Shown one piece after another: positions 33,723 to 52,092 of a DNA stretch of 64,000 bases; position 1 is the stretch's first letter; every line of letters starts with the position of its first letter. The DNA comes from Echinarachnius parma (lineage: Eukaryota > Echinodermata > Echinoidea > Clypeasteroida > Echinarachniidae). The notes beneath the pieces were generated by a model, which had not been told where the DNA came from, did no database searches, and worked only from the letters and a program-made list of their open reading frames with translations. The translations under genes were made by a program, and so were the position numbers. The stretch covers positions 62,001 through 126,000 of the forward strand of contig JBAMJV010003787.1 of the NCBI GenBank assembly GCA_037951105.1, in the 5' to 3' direction.

Positions 33723-34320
33723 TTTGTAGCAAATTTAGTACAAATTTTACGTAATTTCACAGCCTGATCATCGATAACGTGTCCTTACGCTACAACCATG
33801 CATGTTTTCAATAATAATTAAATGTACGTGTCTTCAGGAAAATTCCATTCATGTATTCTAGGGGAATAGTTCCATGTCACAATTCACTAGATCGTAAAAT
33901 ATAATCGATAGTCAATGTTTTCGGATAAAATAATTAACAATTATGAATGACTACATAAAGTATAATTATTCAAATTCTTTTAAATACATGAATATACTGG
34001 TTCTCAAATCTATTTGTAGATAATTCTCAATTTCAAGAAAGATGAAACCCCCTCTGAAAAATAGACGATTCTGCATTATGCATCATATCAAGCAATAGAG
34101 GGCAGCAAACTTTTCAAACTCAAAATTGAGATTGACTCCGAAATTATAATACGGCTCTTGGCCCAACTATATAGATTGAGCGTCTTTGCTTGGACTGTTT
34201 TGATTTTGTATGATTTCAAATGTCTTACATTTTGAAATATTTAAATAAAATTAATGTCTCTTGTTGATTGTGTTTGTATATCAGATTATGTTGAAAACTA
34301 ACTCGACTTGTTCGCTTAAA
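33723..34320. other. ATF6 5' flank
   Basis: AT-rich, no TATA box or ER-stress element recognised within 500 bp; transcription start not locatable from sequence. Confidence 0.3.
33747..33754. promoter_or_regulatory. TTACGTAA palindrome upstream of ATF6 ATG
   Basis: Perfect 8-bp palindrome 25 bp before the start codon; it fits PAR-bZIP/C-EBP-type binding sites. It could be in the 5' UTR or promoter. No TATA box was identified. Confidence 0.2.
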
Positions 34321-34324
34321 ATAA

Positions 34325-34470
34325 TTGATGCAGGGTGGATTCAGGCAGACCATTATGTATTTTTTCTTTCCTCCCCCCTTATGTAGTCTGTTTTTGTTTT
34401 GTTTTTGTCAAGTCATTATAGGGGGGGGGGGGGGGGGGGAGGGGGTGCCCCCCTCCCAGAGCTACACCAC
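34325..34470. repeat. Poly-G transposon debris
   Basis: G-run 34421-34440 followed by GAGGGGGTGCCCCCCTCCC palindrome and CAGAGCTACACCAC, typical of hAT-like ends. Confidence 0.4.
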
Positions 34471-34776
34471 TATACCGCTGGTTGTAAGGAATATTTTTCT
34501 TTTTCTTTTTAACGCGCCTACTCATGATACAAACCTTGAAATGCGGATTCAACGCTCTGTTAGAACAGAGCTAAACATCTAGTATAGTTGGTCTCTCATA
34601 AGAAAAATGGCAAATGTAAAAGGAGATCCCTCAGACAGGTCGATGATGCGGGATCCAGAAAAGCTATTATGGCGTTCCCAGGCCCAATGGGATGGGGGAG
34701 GGCACAATTTTAGTGCCTCCCTCTCCAATTCCTTTATAATTAAATCAACAAATTTCTTATTTGGCATACCGCATAC

Positions 34777-35871
34777 CAGGGGTGTCGATCCTGGGGGGGC
34801 AGGGGGGGCGGTCGCCCTCCCAATGAAAATATTGGGGGGGCGAACATATCATTTCGCCCCCCCAATAATTCCGAAAATGAGGAAGAAAACAATCGAGTGA
34901 TATAATGCCAAAGAGGGGAAAGACACATTTATCAATAATTAATCTTCAAAATAGCCGTTTTTTAGTTTGAAAAGGACTGTAAATCTCTTTTTTGCCGCGC
35001 GCGAAGCGCGCATACAGTTTCTCATATTGCAAGTTTCATTTGGGTTGCGGGAACTCACCTTTTGAAATGTGTTGGGCAGCGTAATTTCTCAAACGCACAC
35101 CTCAAACGAAGTTTATTAAACCCTCATCTATAGATAGCACACCGTCACAGAAAATAAAATAATCTCGGTAGGCCTACATATGCGCTGAACGCAAATCAAA
35201 TTGGTATATCATGTCCCCCCACATTTGAAAAAGGAGCAGATTGTCCCCCTCCCTTTGTCATTATGTATGTTTGGTTCCATACCTATATACTTCATATTAC
35301 GTGAAATTTCTTTCTCAGGTGTGCACCAAATCGCACAATTTCACGCCCAAAAATACAAAAGCTCCCTACTGTGGGAGGGGGACACCCCCTCCCACACCCT
35401 CCCCCGCTCGGTCGCTTCGCTTCCTCGCAATGTCTCCCCTACACTTTTGAGAAATTGTTGACGCCCTTGCTTAGTTTCATGGGAGCCAAAATGCCCTAGA
35501 CTATATCGATGGCTCTATAGTATACATGATCACGTGGATCCATCTCATGCAAGGCTCAGTCTTTTCCTCGCTATGCCCTTTAAAAATACGTCATGAGTAG
35601 GTTCACTATTTTATACAATTTTAACACCCATGCTAGGAGCAAATGTCTGAAATCTAAAAGCTTCCGGGGGCTCCGCCCCCTGGACCCCCATTATTGTCCC
35701 CAAATGTGGGTGCCCCCCAAAGTCAGGTCTTCGAGCCATCAAGACACTTTCAATGAGCGCATAATAAAACTTCCGGGCATGCCAATCTGGGGCTTTTAGC
35801 TCTCTCAGTGGTCACTCTGGAAAAAATTTCAAATTTCGCCCCCCAATCTCAAAAACGGATCGACACCCCTG
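34777..35871 (+). mobile_element. hAT-like element J, copy 1
   Basis: Starts CAGGGGTGTCGATCC, ends GGATCGACACCCCTG, flanked by the exact 8-bp duplication CCGCATAC. No transposase ORF. Confidence 0.88.
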
Positions 35872-36528
35872 CCGCATACATGTCAAGCAGGTCAAGTTCA
35901 ACTGCAATCGTCAACATTTCTTCAGGTCACCACAATAGGGCTAATATGATACAAACATAGAGCCCCGAATTATTACCGTAACGGAGCTGTTTTCGCCAAA
36001 TGGACTGATATAAGAAAGCAAATATAACTTGTTAACATATTAATTATTACATCTTCATATCATAGATCATAGAACATAGACCATAACATTTCCGAAAAGT
36101 CATTGTGGAGGTGACCTTCAAACACATGTGTACATTATAATGTGTGTATGCAATTTCTTCAATGTTTACCCCATACATGCCATAAACTTAAACAAAAGTG
36201 GATTTTTTCATTTTTTTGTAGACATCATGAAAAACCCCATTAGCAGATTTTAATCACAAACTTAAAAATCATGAAAATACATCAGAACTATAGGCTATAT
36301 TTGATTTAATTCTTGTTGCAAATTTTCATTGCTTTGCGCCATTTTGTCTTAAAAACGAACGAATTCTCAGGAGAATTAATCTCAGTTCATGACAATCTGT
36401 TACTAATGATTCTTCTGAAATCAGTGGCTATGGAAAAAAATAAAAACAAACTTCTCTTGTTTATCTTTAAAAGAAAAACTACAGTAAAAAAAAAAAAAAA
36501 TATAATTATGCTCTTCAGTTTATGGTTA

Positions 36529-36760
36529 TGGGCGTAGCTGGCCCTTTTCCCCCATGGGGGGCTGGCGTCTTTTGCCCGAATATTGGGGGGGGGGGGGGGG
36601 GGCGTGATGCGAGGGAGCGGAGCGACCAAGCCCGATGGCGCGAATCGCGCAAATGGGGGAGGGTGTGGAAGGGGGTATCCCCCCTTCCACGGTAGGAAGC
36701 TTTTGCAATTTTCATTCGAAATAATGCAATATGGTGCATACTTTGGAAGAAATTTGATAT
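36529..36760 (-). mobile_element. hAT-like fragment
   Basis: GGGCGTAGCTGGCCC at the left, G19 tract, then (minus strand) TGCAAAAGCTTCCTACCGTG and the GC palindrome module shared with other hAT-like elements. Confidence 0.5.
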
Positions 36761-37190
36761 ATATAGCCTACTTAAATTTAAGAATTCTTACATAACGGAG
36801 TTGTTTTCGCCAAATGGACTGATATAAGAAAGCAAATATAACTTCTTAACATATTAATTATTACATCTACATAGATCATAGAACATAGACCGTAACATTT
36901 CCGTTCGCAAATGTTCGCAATAAGATTTTAGGAAAAGTCCCCAAATTGGGTAAAAGTCAAACGAAAACTGTGGAAGCAGTGATCGGAAGTATAAAATTAA
37001 GCTTTTAGGGAGTTTTGCGGAAACAGTTTGATTAGGAGAAAATCGCTATACATGATGCGATGAAAAATACATGATTTATTCATCATTTTGCTTCAAATGA
37101 TCAACACGTGATATGCAATTAATAATACATTATACACTTAAATGATGATTTTTTTTTTCTTAAAACTAATACGGGTTTGATCAGCCTAAA

Positions 37191-39069
37191 CTTCCCCAGT
37201 GGATCATGCATATCAAGGGATTTATTGTCACATGTAAAAACTAATCCAATAATGTCCACTGAGGGAGAAAGTTTCAGTAGGGTTGAAACAAGTTCCTCTT
37301 GAAAATAAATCAACTTGTTGCCGTTTTGGATAAAACTACTGAGCTCAAAATTGAATCATTCATGTACATCATAAACATTTCAATAACGAAATGGACATTT
37401 TGAAAGAAAACAAACCACTCCCACAAGTCTGGTTTCATAAAGTAAGAGGAAAACAGCACGGTCGATTCAGAATTGCTTACAAGATCCTTTTAAAATTTAA
37501 GAAGAATTATCATCTAGATCATGTAGATGATGGATTATGAAGATATAAAAAGCTTTTAAAATATTAATATAATTACCAATCCAACGCTAATTATGTAAAT
37601 CGGTTACAAATAATCTTGTGTCCCTCCTCTGCAGTTAGTTACGGGCAAGGTTTATCGACCAACCAATGACGTATTTTGTATTTGTTTATTTATGTATTTA
37701 TTTATTTATTTATTATATTTTATTATATTTATTATATTAAAAAAGAGCAAATAAAACACAAGTGGGCACTCTCTACAAAACCATTGGTTTCAACCATTTT
37801 CATACAAAATTATGCATGTGATGTTTTGTTGAAATAATGATTAAATAGAGAGATCATCAACAACTATATAAAAACCTCTTTTGAACATATTTGAAAAAGT
37901 GTAAGCATTTTTTAAATAAAAACAAATCATCGAATAAATCTGGGGCCCAGATTTATTCCGATCGGATATATTTATTGATATTTCAGCCGTTTCTGAACCG
38001 ATTTTGATCAAATAAAGTTTATTCTGTCATTAAAATTGTATGCTCTTTCAGACTTATACACTCAGTTTTTCATTATCTCACAAACATATTATTTCGTGCA
38101 GCGCCTTCTTTACCAAAACTAAACTACCCCTTTAAACTTCCCCTATATGCAGTGGATCATGCATATCAAGGGAAGGTATAGTTGCCACATGTAAAAACTA
38201 ATCTATGTCCACTGAGGGAGAAACTTTCAGTAGGCTGTTCCACATGACTTGTTTAGTATTACTCTTATTGTAATGTATAAACAAGTTACTCTCGAAAATA
38301 AATCAAATTGTTGCCGTTTTGGATAAAACTACTGAGCTCAAAATTGAATCAAACATGTACATCATAAATATTTCAATAACGAAATGGACATTCGAAAGAA
38401 AACAAACCACTCCCATGCACAAGTCTGGTTTCAGGAAAACAGCACGGTCGATTCAGAATTGCTTACAAGATCCTTTTAAAAGTCAAGAAGAATTATCATC
38501 TAGATGATGGATTATGAAGATATGAAAAGCTTTTAAAATATTAATATTATCACAAATCCAACGCAAATTATGCAAATCGACTACTAGTAATCTGCAAGGT
38601 TTATCGACTAATCAATGACGTATTTTGAATGTATTTATTTATTTATTATATTTTATTATATTTCTTATATTACAAAAGAGCCATAAAAACACAAGAGGGC
38701 ACTCTCTACAAAAGCATCGGTTTCAACCATTTTCATACAAAATTTTGCATGTGATGTTTTGTTGAAATAATGATTAAATAGAGAAATCATCAACAACTAT
38801 TTAAAAACCTTTTTTGAAAATTTCTGAAAAAAGTGTAAGGATTAAAAAAAAAACACCCAAAATTCATCGAATAAATCTGGGCCCCAGATTTATTCTGATC
38901 GGATATATTTAATATTTCGGCCGTTTCTGAACCAATTTTGATCAAATTAAGTTTATTCTGTCAATCAAAATTGTATGCTCTTTCAAATTTTACACTCAGT
39001 TTTTCATTATCTCACAAAAAATGTATTTTGTGCAGCGCTCTCTAAAACAAAACTGAACTACCCCTTTAA
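37191..39069. repeat. Tandem pair of about 950-bp units with half MITE-B
   Basis: Unit 1 37191-38136, unit 2 38137-39069; both begin CTTCCCC...AGTGGATCATGCATATC and end with the 3' part of a family B MITE (ACTACCCCTTTAA). A 7-10% or so mismatch by eye. Confidence 0.75.
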
Positions 39070-39112
39070 TATTATTAAATATCATTATTAGTATTATTTT
39101 ATTATTTTGTGA

Positions 39113-39142
39113 GTGGGGGGGGGGGGGGGGGGGGGGAGGGGG
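39113..39142. repeat. Poly-G tract
   Basis: G-run directly after the MITE-B end, with GAGGGGGTCTTGGGGGC. Debris of a hAT-like element. Confidence 0.5.
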
Positions 39143-39326
39143 TCTTGGGGGCTGCAGGCTCCCCATAATTTTTTTTTTCCAAGTATGATATCTTTCGAGA
39201 ATTGTGTCACCAGAGACGAGTTCAGTTAGGGAGTTTGAATAAACCTACTTTTTGCTCGCACATCTTTCTAGGTGAGGTAGGCATATTGTTTGTTACGGGT
39301 AAGGTTTTTTAACCTGTTCTGGGGTG

Positions 39327-39960
39327 TATGTTGACATTTTACACAAGTTCCCTATCCTTCATGTATGTTGACATTTCCACAAGTTCGTTATCCTTCATGT
39401 ATGTACAAACAGCAATAGGTATACAATAAGTAGGTTAAACACTTTTTTTTTTACATAATTTTTTTTTTACATAATTTTTTTAACATAATTCCTGCATAAT
39501 ATTATTGAACATATTATATCTCTCAAGAATAATTAATACGTGTATGTTGAAATTTCCACAAGTTCGTTATCCTTCATTCAAGTATGTACAAAACAGCGAT
39601 AGGTGTACAGTAAAGTATTTTAGGTCAAAAACTTATTTTTAAAATTCATGATTCCTGCATAATATTATTTAACATATATCCTTCAAGAATAATGAATTCG
39701 TGTATAATATGTTGACATTTCCACAAGTTCGTTATCCTTCATTCAAGTATGTACAAAACAGCAATACAGTAAAGTATCTTAGGTCAAAAACCTATTTTTT
39801 AAATCCATGATTCCTGCATAATATTATTGAACATATATATCTCTAATGAAATTATTTTTCATATAAAAAATTATCTTGACATTTCCACAAGTTCGTTATC
39901 CTTCATTCTTTATAAGTATGTACAAAACAGCGATAGGTATACAGAAGGTAGGTCAAAAAT
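39327..39960. repeat. Minisatellite, about 165-bp units
   Basis: Repeats of TTTCCACAAGTTCGTTATCC with GTATGTACAAAACAGCGATA at about 39375, 39550, 39715 and 39880. Further units at 41370 and 41520. Confidence 0.75.
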
Positions 39961-40660
39961 AGATTTGTTCCCCTTTTCAATATTATAATGACTAACATAA
40001 GTACATTGGTAGAAGCATCGTGTAAACCCTACATTTATTAACATCGCCACTCTAGCATGCTCAAGAGATATGTTTTGAAGTCATAATGAATAATAGTTAC
40101 GAGGGATTTGCATTATGAGTGTTGAATACATACAAATATAATTAATCATATTCATTAGAAAATGTAAAAGGTAACACAAATCAAACATACAGACACAACA
40201 TTGTTTATATGCACCAAGTTTTTCTTCAGTTGCAATTATTAAGGATACCCAAATTAAAGCTAAAACAGCAAGGTTGGAAAAAACACCTATTGAAATATGT
40301 ATATTGATTATAATTTTAAGAAAATATATGATCTGATCCTGAAAATCGTTAAAATGCAGAAATATATAGGGCCAAAACTTCCCAACAATTTATGACTGTG
40401 CTGTTGAGATGGCACCAACATTCAAAAGTATTTTTTACTCATTTTGGCCCCGCTACACGATTCGATCATGTCATGCTGCTGCTTCCGACGTGCTTTCCGT
40501 GTGTGGATGAATATTATCGCTCTTTTGAACAAAGTATTGCTTAAATAATACATTTCATGGATTTTTGTTTTCGTTTCGTTACCATGGTTACATTCAGAGA
40601 TGAGCTATGATATACTATTTCACATTTTGAATTTTGGAATTAATGAATGAATGAATAACG
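39960..40660. repeat. Local segmental repeat, copy 1
   Basis: Matches 41600-42110 (ACATCGCCACTCTAGCATGC, GGGATTTGCATTATGAGTG). A third piece around 43430-43640 shares GACGTGCTTTC and GTGTGGAT. Confidence 0.65.
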
Positions 40661-41359
40661 TTATCAATAAAATGTTCATAGATAATATGATAAACAATCT
40701 TATAAAAAATGTACCCAAACAAATTGGTAAAGGGACTAGAAATAAGAAATATTGCTAGTGCGCACATGGACAACATGAAGCATGCATGTCTGTGGTCTCT
40801 AAATCTATATTGCGCTCTAAATCCATATCACGTAACAAATGCTCGATGAGTCAATCACGCATATGTGTGTACCATAGAAAGGATTGCACTCACTCACTTT
40901 TAGATTGACTGAAAAAATATCGAAAAGTGGACCATTTCCTGGACTAATTTATACAAGAATCGCACTGTGAGCGACGTTTATTTATGCGATAATACGCTCA
41001 TCGGAGATATTCAGAGCGCAAGCGATTACTGTACACACTAACAGGATCATATGCGCACACGTACGGCGTCGCGGAGGGGCGCTAATTGGCCACTAGTTGA
41101 ACATAATATATTTGAGGAAGGGTTCCATATTTTTACAAGCATTGCTTTTTACAGGATCCCTCTGTTTCCTTATGTATATCCTTATTTTGTAAATGATTGT
41201 AATTGATTTTGTTGAAAACGAAAATAAAGTTGAAATTGAAATTGCAAATTGAAAACCGAGCCAGTCCCCTATTTTATTTTGGTTCGTGCGCACATGGACT
41301 TATAATTAGAATGAAGGGATGATATCATTGAACATAATATATCTCTCAAAAATATTATT

Positions 41360-42120
41360 ATTCAAGTATGTTGACATTTAAACAAGTTCGTTATCCTTCA
41401 TGTATGTACAAACAGCGATAGGTATTCAGTAAGTAGGTTAAACCCTTAAAAAAACAAAAACATAATTCCTGCATAATATTATTGAACATATTATATCTCT
41501 CATATGTGTATGATGACATTTCCACAAGTTCGTTATCCTTCATTCTTTATAAGTATGTACAAAACAGCGATAGGTATACAGAAAGTAGGTCAAAAATAGA
41601 TTTTCCCCTTTTCAATATTCTAATGACTAACATAAGTACATTGGTAGAAACATCATGTAAACCTATACATTTATTAACATCGCCACTCTAGCATGCTCAA
41701 GAGATATGTTTTGCAGTCATATTGAATAATAGTTACGAGGGATTTGCATTATGAGTGTTGAATACATACAAATATAATTAATCATATTAATTAGAAAATG
41801 TAAAAGGCAGCACAAAACACTAATTATGATCTGATCCTGTTTTGATAGTGTTTTGTGTTGCCTTTTACATTTTCTATCGCAGAAATATATAGGGCCGAAA
41901 CTATTGTGTCGTTGAGATGGCACCAACATTCAAAAGTCTTTTTTTTACTCATTTTGGCCCCCTACACGATTCGATCATGTCATGCTTCTGCTTCCGACGT
42001 GCTTTCTGTGTGTGGATAAATATTATCGCTATTTTGAACAATTTATTGCTTAAATAATACATTTCATGAATTTGTTTTCTTCGTTTCGTTACATTCAGAG
42101 ATGAGTTATGAGTATATTAT
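41360..42120. repeat. Local segmental repeat, copy 2
   Basis: Two minisatellite units followed by the same unique block as 39960-40660; a local inverted repeat (GGCAGCACAAAACACTA / inverse) at 41808-41866 is new to this copy. Confidence 0.65.
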
Positions 42121-42208
42121 ATGACACCTTAGAATGTTCTCGCAATGTGATTGGTTGAATTCAGGTCACATGACATTCGTGGAAATATACCATTCCACGA
42201 TTTTGACG

Positions 42209-43228
42209 CAGGGGCGTCGATCCGTTTTTGCGATTTGGGGGGCGAAATTTGAAGAAAAAAAATCCAGAGTGACCACTGAGAGAGCTAAAAGCCCCACATT
42301 GGCATGCCCGAAGTTTTATTAAGCGCTCATTGAAAGTGTCTTGATGGCTCGAAGACCTGACTTTAGGGGGCACCCACATTTGTGGACAATACTGGGGGTC
42401 CAGGGGGCGGAGCCCCCGGAAGCTTTTCGATTTCAGACATTTGCAACTCCTATCATGGGTGTTAAAATTGTATAAAATAGTGAACCTACTCGTAACGTAT
42501 TTTTAAAGGGCCATAGCGAGGAAAAGATTGAGCCTTGCATGAGATGGATCCACGTGATCCTGTATACTATATAGAGCCATATTTATAGTCTAGGGCATTG
42601 GGCTCCATGAAACTAAGCAAGGGCGTCAACTTCTCAAAAGTGGAGGGGATACATTGCGAGGAAGCGAAGCGACCGAGCGGTATTTTTGTGCGTGAAATTG
42701 TGCGATTTGGTGCACACCTGAGACAGAAATTTCACGTTATATGAAGTATATAATCAATCTCCTCCACTTTCAAATGTGGGGGGACATGATATTCCAATTT
42801 GATTTGCGTTCAGCGCAGATGGACCGAATTGACTGAAAGATAAATTTCAGATTATTTTATTTTCTGTGAGGGTGTGCTATCTATAGATGAGGGTTTAATA
42901 AACTTCGTTTGAGAAATTACACTGCCCAACACATTTCGAAAGGTGAGTTCCCGCAACCCAAATGAAACTTGCAATATGAGAAACTGTATGCGCGCGAAGC
43001 GCGCTGCAAAACAGAGATTTACAGTCCTTTTCAAACTAAAAAACGGCTATTTTGAAGATTAATTATTGATGAATGTGTCTTTCCCCTCTTTGGCATTATA
43101 TCACTCGATTTTTTTCTTCCTCATTTTCGGAATTATTTGGGGGGCGAAATGATATGTTCGCCACCCCAATATTTTCATTGGGGGGCGACCGCCCCCCTGC
43201 CCCCCCCCCCTTAGGATCGACGCCCCTG
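42209..43228 (-). mobile_element. hAT-like element J, copy 2 (inverse)
   Basis: CAGGGGCGTCGATCC / inverse ends, exact 8-bp flanks TTTTGACG. Same family as 34777-35871, opposite orientation, 7.4 kb away. Confidence 0.88.
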
Positions 43229-43889
43229 TTTTGACGTCATTTTCATTGAATAGAACTTTTAGTACCATTCCACGATTTTGACGTCATTAACGTGGAATGG
43301 TACTTTTTTTTATGTTGTTGTTTTGTGCAAGCGCCAGCGCGCGTTAAAAATTAGTGCGCGCATTGCGCAGATTTTCCATTCATGAACAAGCGCATTAACA
43401 AACATTACGCACTCCATGCAAGGCAGCTCTACGGGCGGGCTCCGTTACGACGTGCTTTCAGTGCGTGGATGTATTTTTATCGTGTGCTATAATACGACTA
43501 CGTTATTTCAGACAATTGATTGCTAAAATATTCAGTTTTGTGTTTTTGTTTTGTTAATCCGTTTAATGCAGAGATGAATGATATAATAAAGAGTAGGTAT
43601 AACATTTCACATTAATTTTTACATTTTTGAACGAATGAATCAATAACGTTATCACCAAAATGTTCACAGATAACAATGTAAATTACAGAAAGGACCATAC
43701 AAAAATAGCAACTATTGCTAATGGGGTGTAGGACCATATTTTGTACATGGATACATTGTCGATAATAGCCTACAAGCGAATCTTCTATATTATACATTTT
43801 TCGTTTGAGAGGTTTTCTCGAAACGGTTACATGTATTTAGCTTTAAAATGAATCTAAAGTTCAGTCTGCATTATGTTGTTGAAAATATA

Positions 43890-43975
43890 ATCCCATTCAT
43901 ACTTACGTCTAGCACTGGCTCGACACTGGCTTAATCCAGTGCCGAGCCAGTGCTAGACGTAAGTATGAATGGGAT
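43890..43975. repeat. Near-perfect 86-bp hairpin
   Basis: ATCCCATTCATACTTACGTC ... GACGTAAGTATGAATGGGAT with a loop of a few bases (TTAA region). Confidence 0.8.
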
Positions 43976-44191
43976 GTATGACAAATTCAAACCATTAACT
44001 ATTAATCGATCCGATTCGAACATGTTTTGTGCAAGGTCGCCTCATAATCCATCTGAAGTACCTTAGAAATTAAAAAAAATTAATAATTCGCATATACAAG
44101 ATACAGTACCAAATAACAGAATTAAATCAAAATAAAATATAAATGATAACATTTAAATAATTATGATGTATCAAAATTGAACGTTAACAGG

Positions 44192-44745
44192 TTAAAGGTA
44201 GTGTTGAGTATTGGTATTTCCCGAAGTGCCCCCCAATATTGTTTTGTGAGATGAAAAACTGACTGTCAAATTCGAAAGAACATACAATTTTTAATGACAG
44301 AATAAACTTTATTTGATCAAAATCGGTTCAGAAACGGCTGAAATATCCATAAATATATTTGTATTCAAAATGTTTTTCACCGGCAATCACCGGGCGATAT
44401 TTAGACTTTTTAGAAAAAATTCAAAAAATGCTCGAAGACTACTTTGAAAAAAATCAGAATAGGTTTTTAAAAAGTCGTTGATGATATCTCTATTGAATCA
44501 TTATTTTAACAAACATTAAATGCACAATTTTGTATGAAAAAAGGCTAAAACCAATGATTTCTTTTAAATAGCGCCCTCTTGAGTTGTAACGGCTCTTTTT
44601 GAATGATAACAGGGGTTTTACTTAGTCGTTTGTAATTGTGTATACTTTTCGAGCATGGTGAAGTTATAACTATTACTTTGTACCGTAATGGTGCAGGTTT
44701 TTGTTACTAAAGTTAAGTTTGACCAATACTTAACTATCCTTTTAA
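44192..44745. mobile_element. TTAA MITE, family B (reverse)
   Basis: TTAA flanks, interior ATCGGTTCAGAAACGGCTG and GCGCCCTCTTGAG as in other copies. Confidence 0.75.
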
Positions 44746-44867
44746 CTTATAATGAAATGATCCATGGTCTTACTGGTAATTGGTAATTGGAGATTAATTT
44801 CCTTTATGTCCTTTCGGTTGGACTAAATATGTTCCAAAATGAACATAAACCGAACAGTGATTAGTTG

Positions 44868-45254
44868 TTAAAGGGATCTAGTAACTTTGTTGACATTTGC
44901 AAAACGTGATGAATGGTTGATACGATGTTTATTGATGTTATTTGATATGCCCACTGGGTACTATGTGAAAATTTCAAGTTAAATTGACGTTATATGGCCG
45001 AGTAATGAGCAAAAATGCAAAGTGATATTCACGTACTCATTGCACTGACTTTGTACACTGTTTCGACTATCCAATGGATAGTTTAACATCTGAACACTTC
45101 AAATCGTAAATATCTTTTGAACGAAATGGAAATTTGAAAAACCGAAACATGTCCCATGCTTTTATTGTTAATTTGAATACAACACGGTTTGAAGGAACCA
45201 CTAGAATTCCAATTGGATTTTGAGGATTTGGACAATGTTACTAAGTCCCTTTAA
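44868..45254. mobile_element. TTAA MITE, family C
   Basis: TTAA AGGGATCTAGTAACTTTG ... GTTACTAAGTCCCT TTAA. Confidence 0.8.
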
Positions 45255-45499
45255 CGTAATTGACGTATTGTGTGCGCACTATGGGCTTCAACCAAGTTCA
45301 ACGTGACGTCATCATGTCGTCACGAAGAGCCAAGGTAATCCATAATGCTAATTATAATTTAAAGTATTAAATGGAGACACTTTCCAATTTATTAGTGGTA
45401 ACCGAACAACCGAAATGACCTCGTTTGCAAATCGTGACAAAAATTATTACCGTTTCTTTGAATTGACATGAGGTCACACATAATTAGGATATGCACAAC

Positions 45500-45867
45500 T
45501 TAAAGGGACTTAGTAACATTGTCCATATCCTCAAAACTTACTTCGAACTCTAGTGGTTCTCCCATACCTTGTCATAATATATTAACAATAAAAGCACGGG
45601 ACAGGTTTCGGTTTTTCAAATTTCCATTTCGTTCAAAAGATATTTACGATTGAAGCGTCTACGAGATAATTTAAGCCGTATACAAAGTATTGCAATGAGT
45701 TAGTGAATATCACCTTGCATTTCTGCTCATTTCTCGGCCAAAAAACATCCAATTAACGTGACATTTTCACACATTACTTTGTGGACATATCAGATCAAAC
45801 CAATACACATCTTATTAATCACTCATCACTTTCTGCACTTGTCAACAAAGTTACTAGATCAGTTTAA
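45500..45867. mobile_element. TTAA MITE, family C (reverse)
   Basis: TTAA flanks, AGGGACTTAGTAACATTG ... AAGTTACTAGATC, 246 bp after the previous copy in opposite orientation. Confidence 0.8.
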
Positions 45868-45923
45868 GGGCGTCTGTAGGAGTACAAATGAAGTGGAAAC
45901 ACGATTTAACTTTTTTCCATATC

Positions 45924-45929
45924 TTTATT
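45924..45929 (-). terminator. Candidate polyadenylation signal of the cholinesterase
   Basis: AATAAA on the minus strand about 750 bp beyond the stop codon, giving a plausible 3' UTR 46678-45910. Other AATAAA-like strings occur in this AT-rich DNA, so the choice is tentative. Confidence 0.35.
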
Positions 45930-46678
45930 CATTATTATATACAAGATAAAAAATGACATTGTAATACTAGCCAATGATGTTTCCTGGGTCACAAAAACAC
46001 AAGACATAAATTATAACATAATACAATCGCATTGGAATACGTAACAGAATAGCTACTATTGGTACATCGTAATGAACAAAATACAGAGCGCCATTTCAGC
46101 AATTATTTACAAATTACAAATAATATTTACATCTATTACCTACTATATATTCGTGCAATGCCTTCTTTCAAATCGAAATCGTCTTCATGTTAAATGCACG
46201 CCGCGATATCTATTAAAATAATTACGCGTTATTATCACACCCGAGAATTCACCGAACCCATCTCAACACAGGATCATGGCGCTGGTAATCGAGTTTGTCG
46301 AAACGGGGTCGAAACCGCCCTCTTAGATGCGACAATGCAGTTCCTTTTAAGTGTTATGAAACAATGGACACATGATAATTGAACAACATGATAACTTTCC
46401 CATGAGGGGGTTAAAGGACACGAGTCCTGAAGCTAGATGAGAGCGATGTGTGACCCTCCGCTTGTCGGATTTTGCCGGAGGTTCTGCTCCAAAGATGGAA
46501 CATCGCTTAACTATTCTATAGACATGGCATGTTAAGCAATACACTTTCATAAATCAGTATTCGTTTACGAACATGACGAAAACTGAGCTGGGCCTAACGT
46601 GGCATACTGCTCTTAGTAATATTTCCGTAGACCAACTCTGTAGAGTTTCTTTATCGTCTTACTTTAATAAAAAGGGAG

Positions 46679-51907
<5,229 letters not shown>

Positions 51908-51916
51908 CTGTTGGTT

Positions 51917-52092
51917 ATAATGATGATGATGATAATAATCATAATAATGATAATGATTGTTATAACAATAACGATAATAAAACAATAACGATAATAATAA
52001 TAATATTATTAATAATAATAATAATAATAATGATAATAATAATAATGATAATAATAATAATAATAATAATAATTGATAATAAAAAAAAAAAT
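51917..52092. repeat. ATA/GAT microsatellite beside cholinesterase exon a
   Basis: About 175 bp of ATGATA/ATAATA repeats; gives long low-complexity open frames on both strands that are not genes. Supplies the pyrimidine side of the exon a acceptor. Confidence 0.9.

Noticed and set aside
39327-39960. Regular spacing of identical 20-mers suggesting CRISPR
   Set aside because: Eukaryotic locus, units about 165 bp with similar spacers; a minisatellite.
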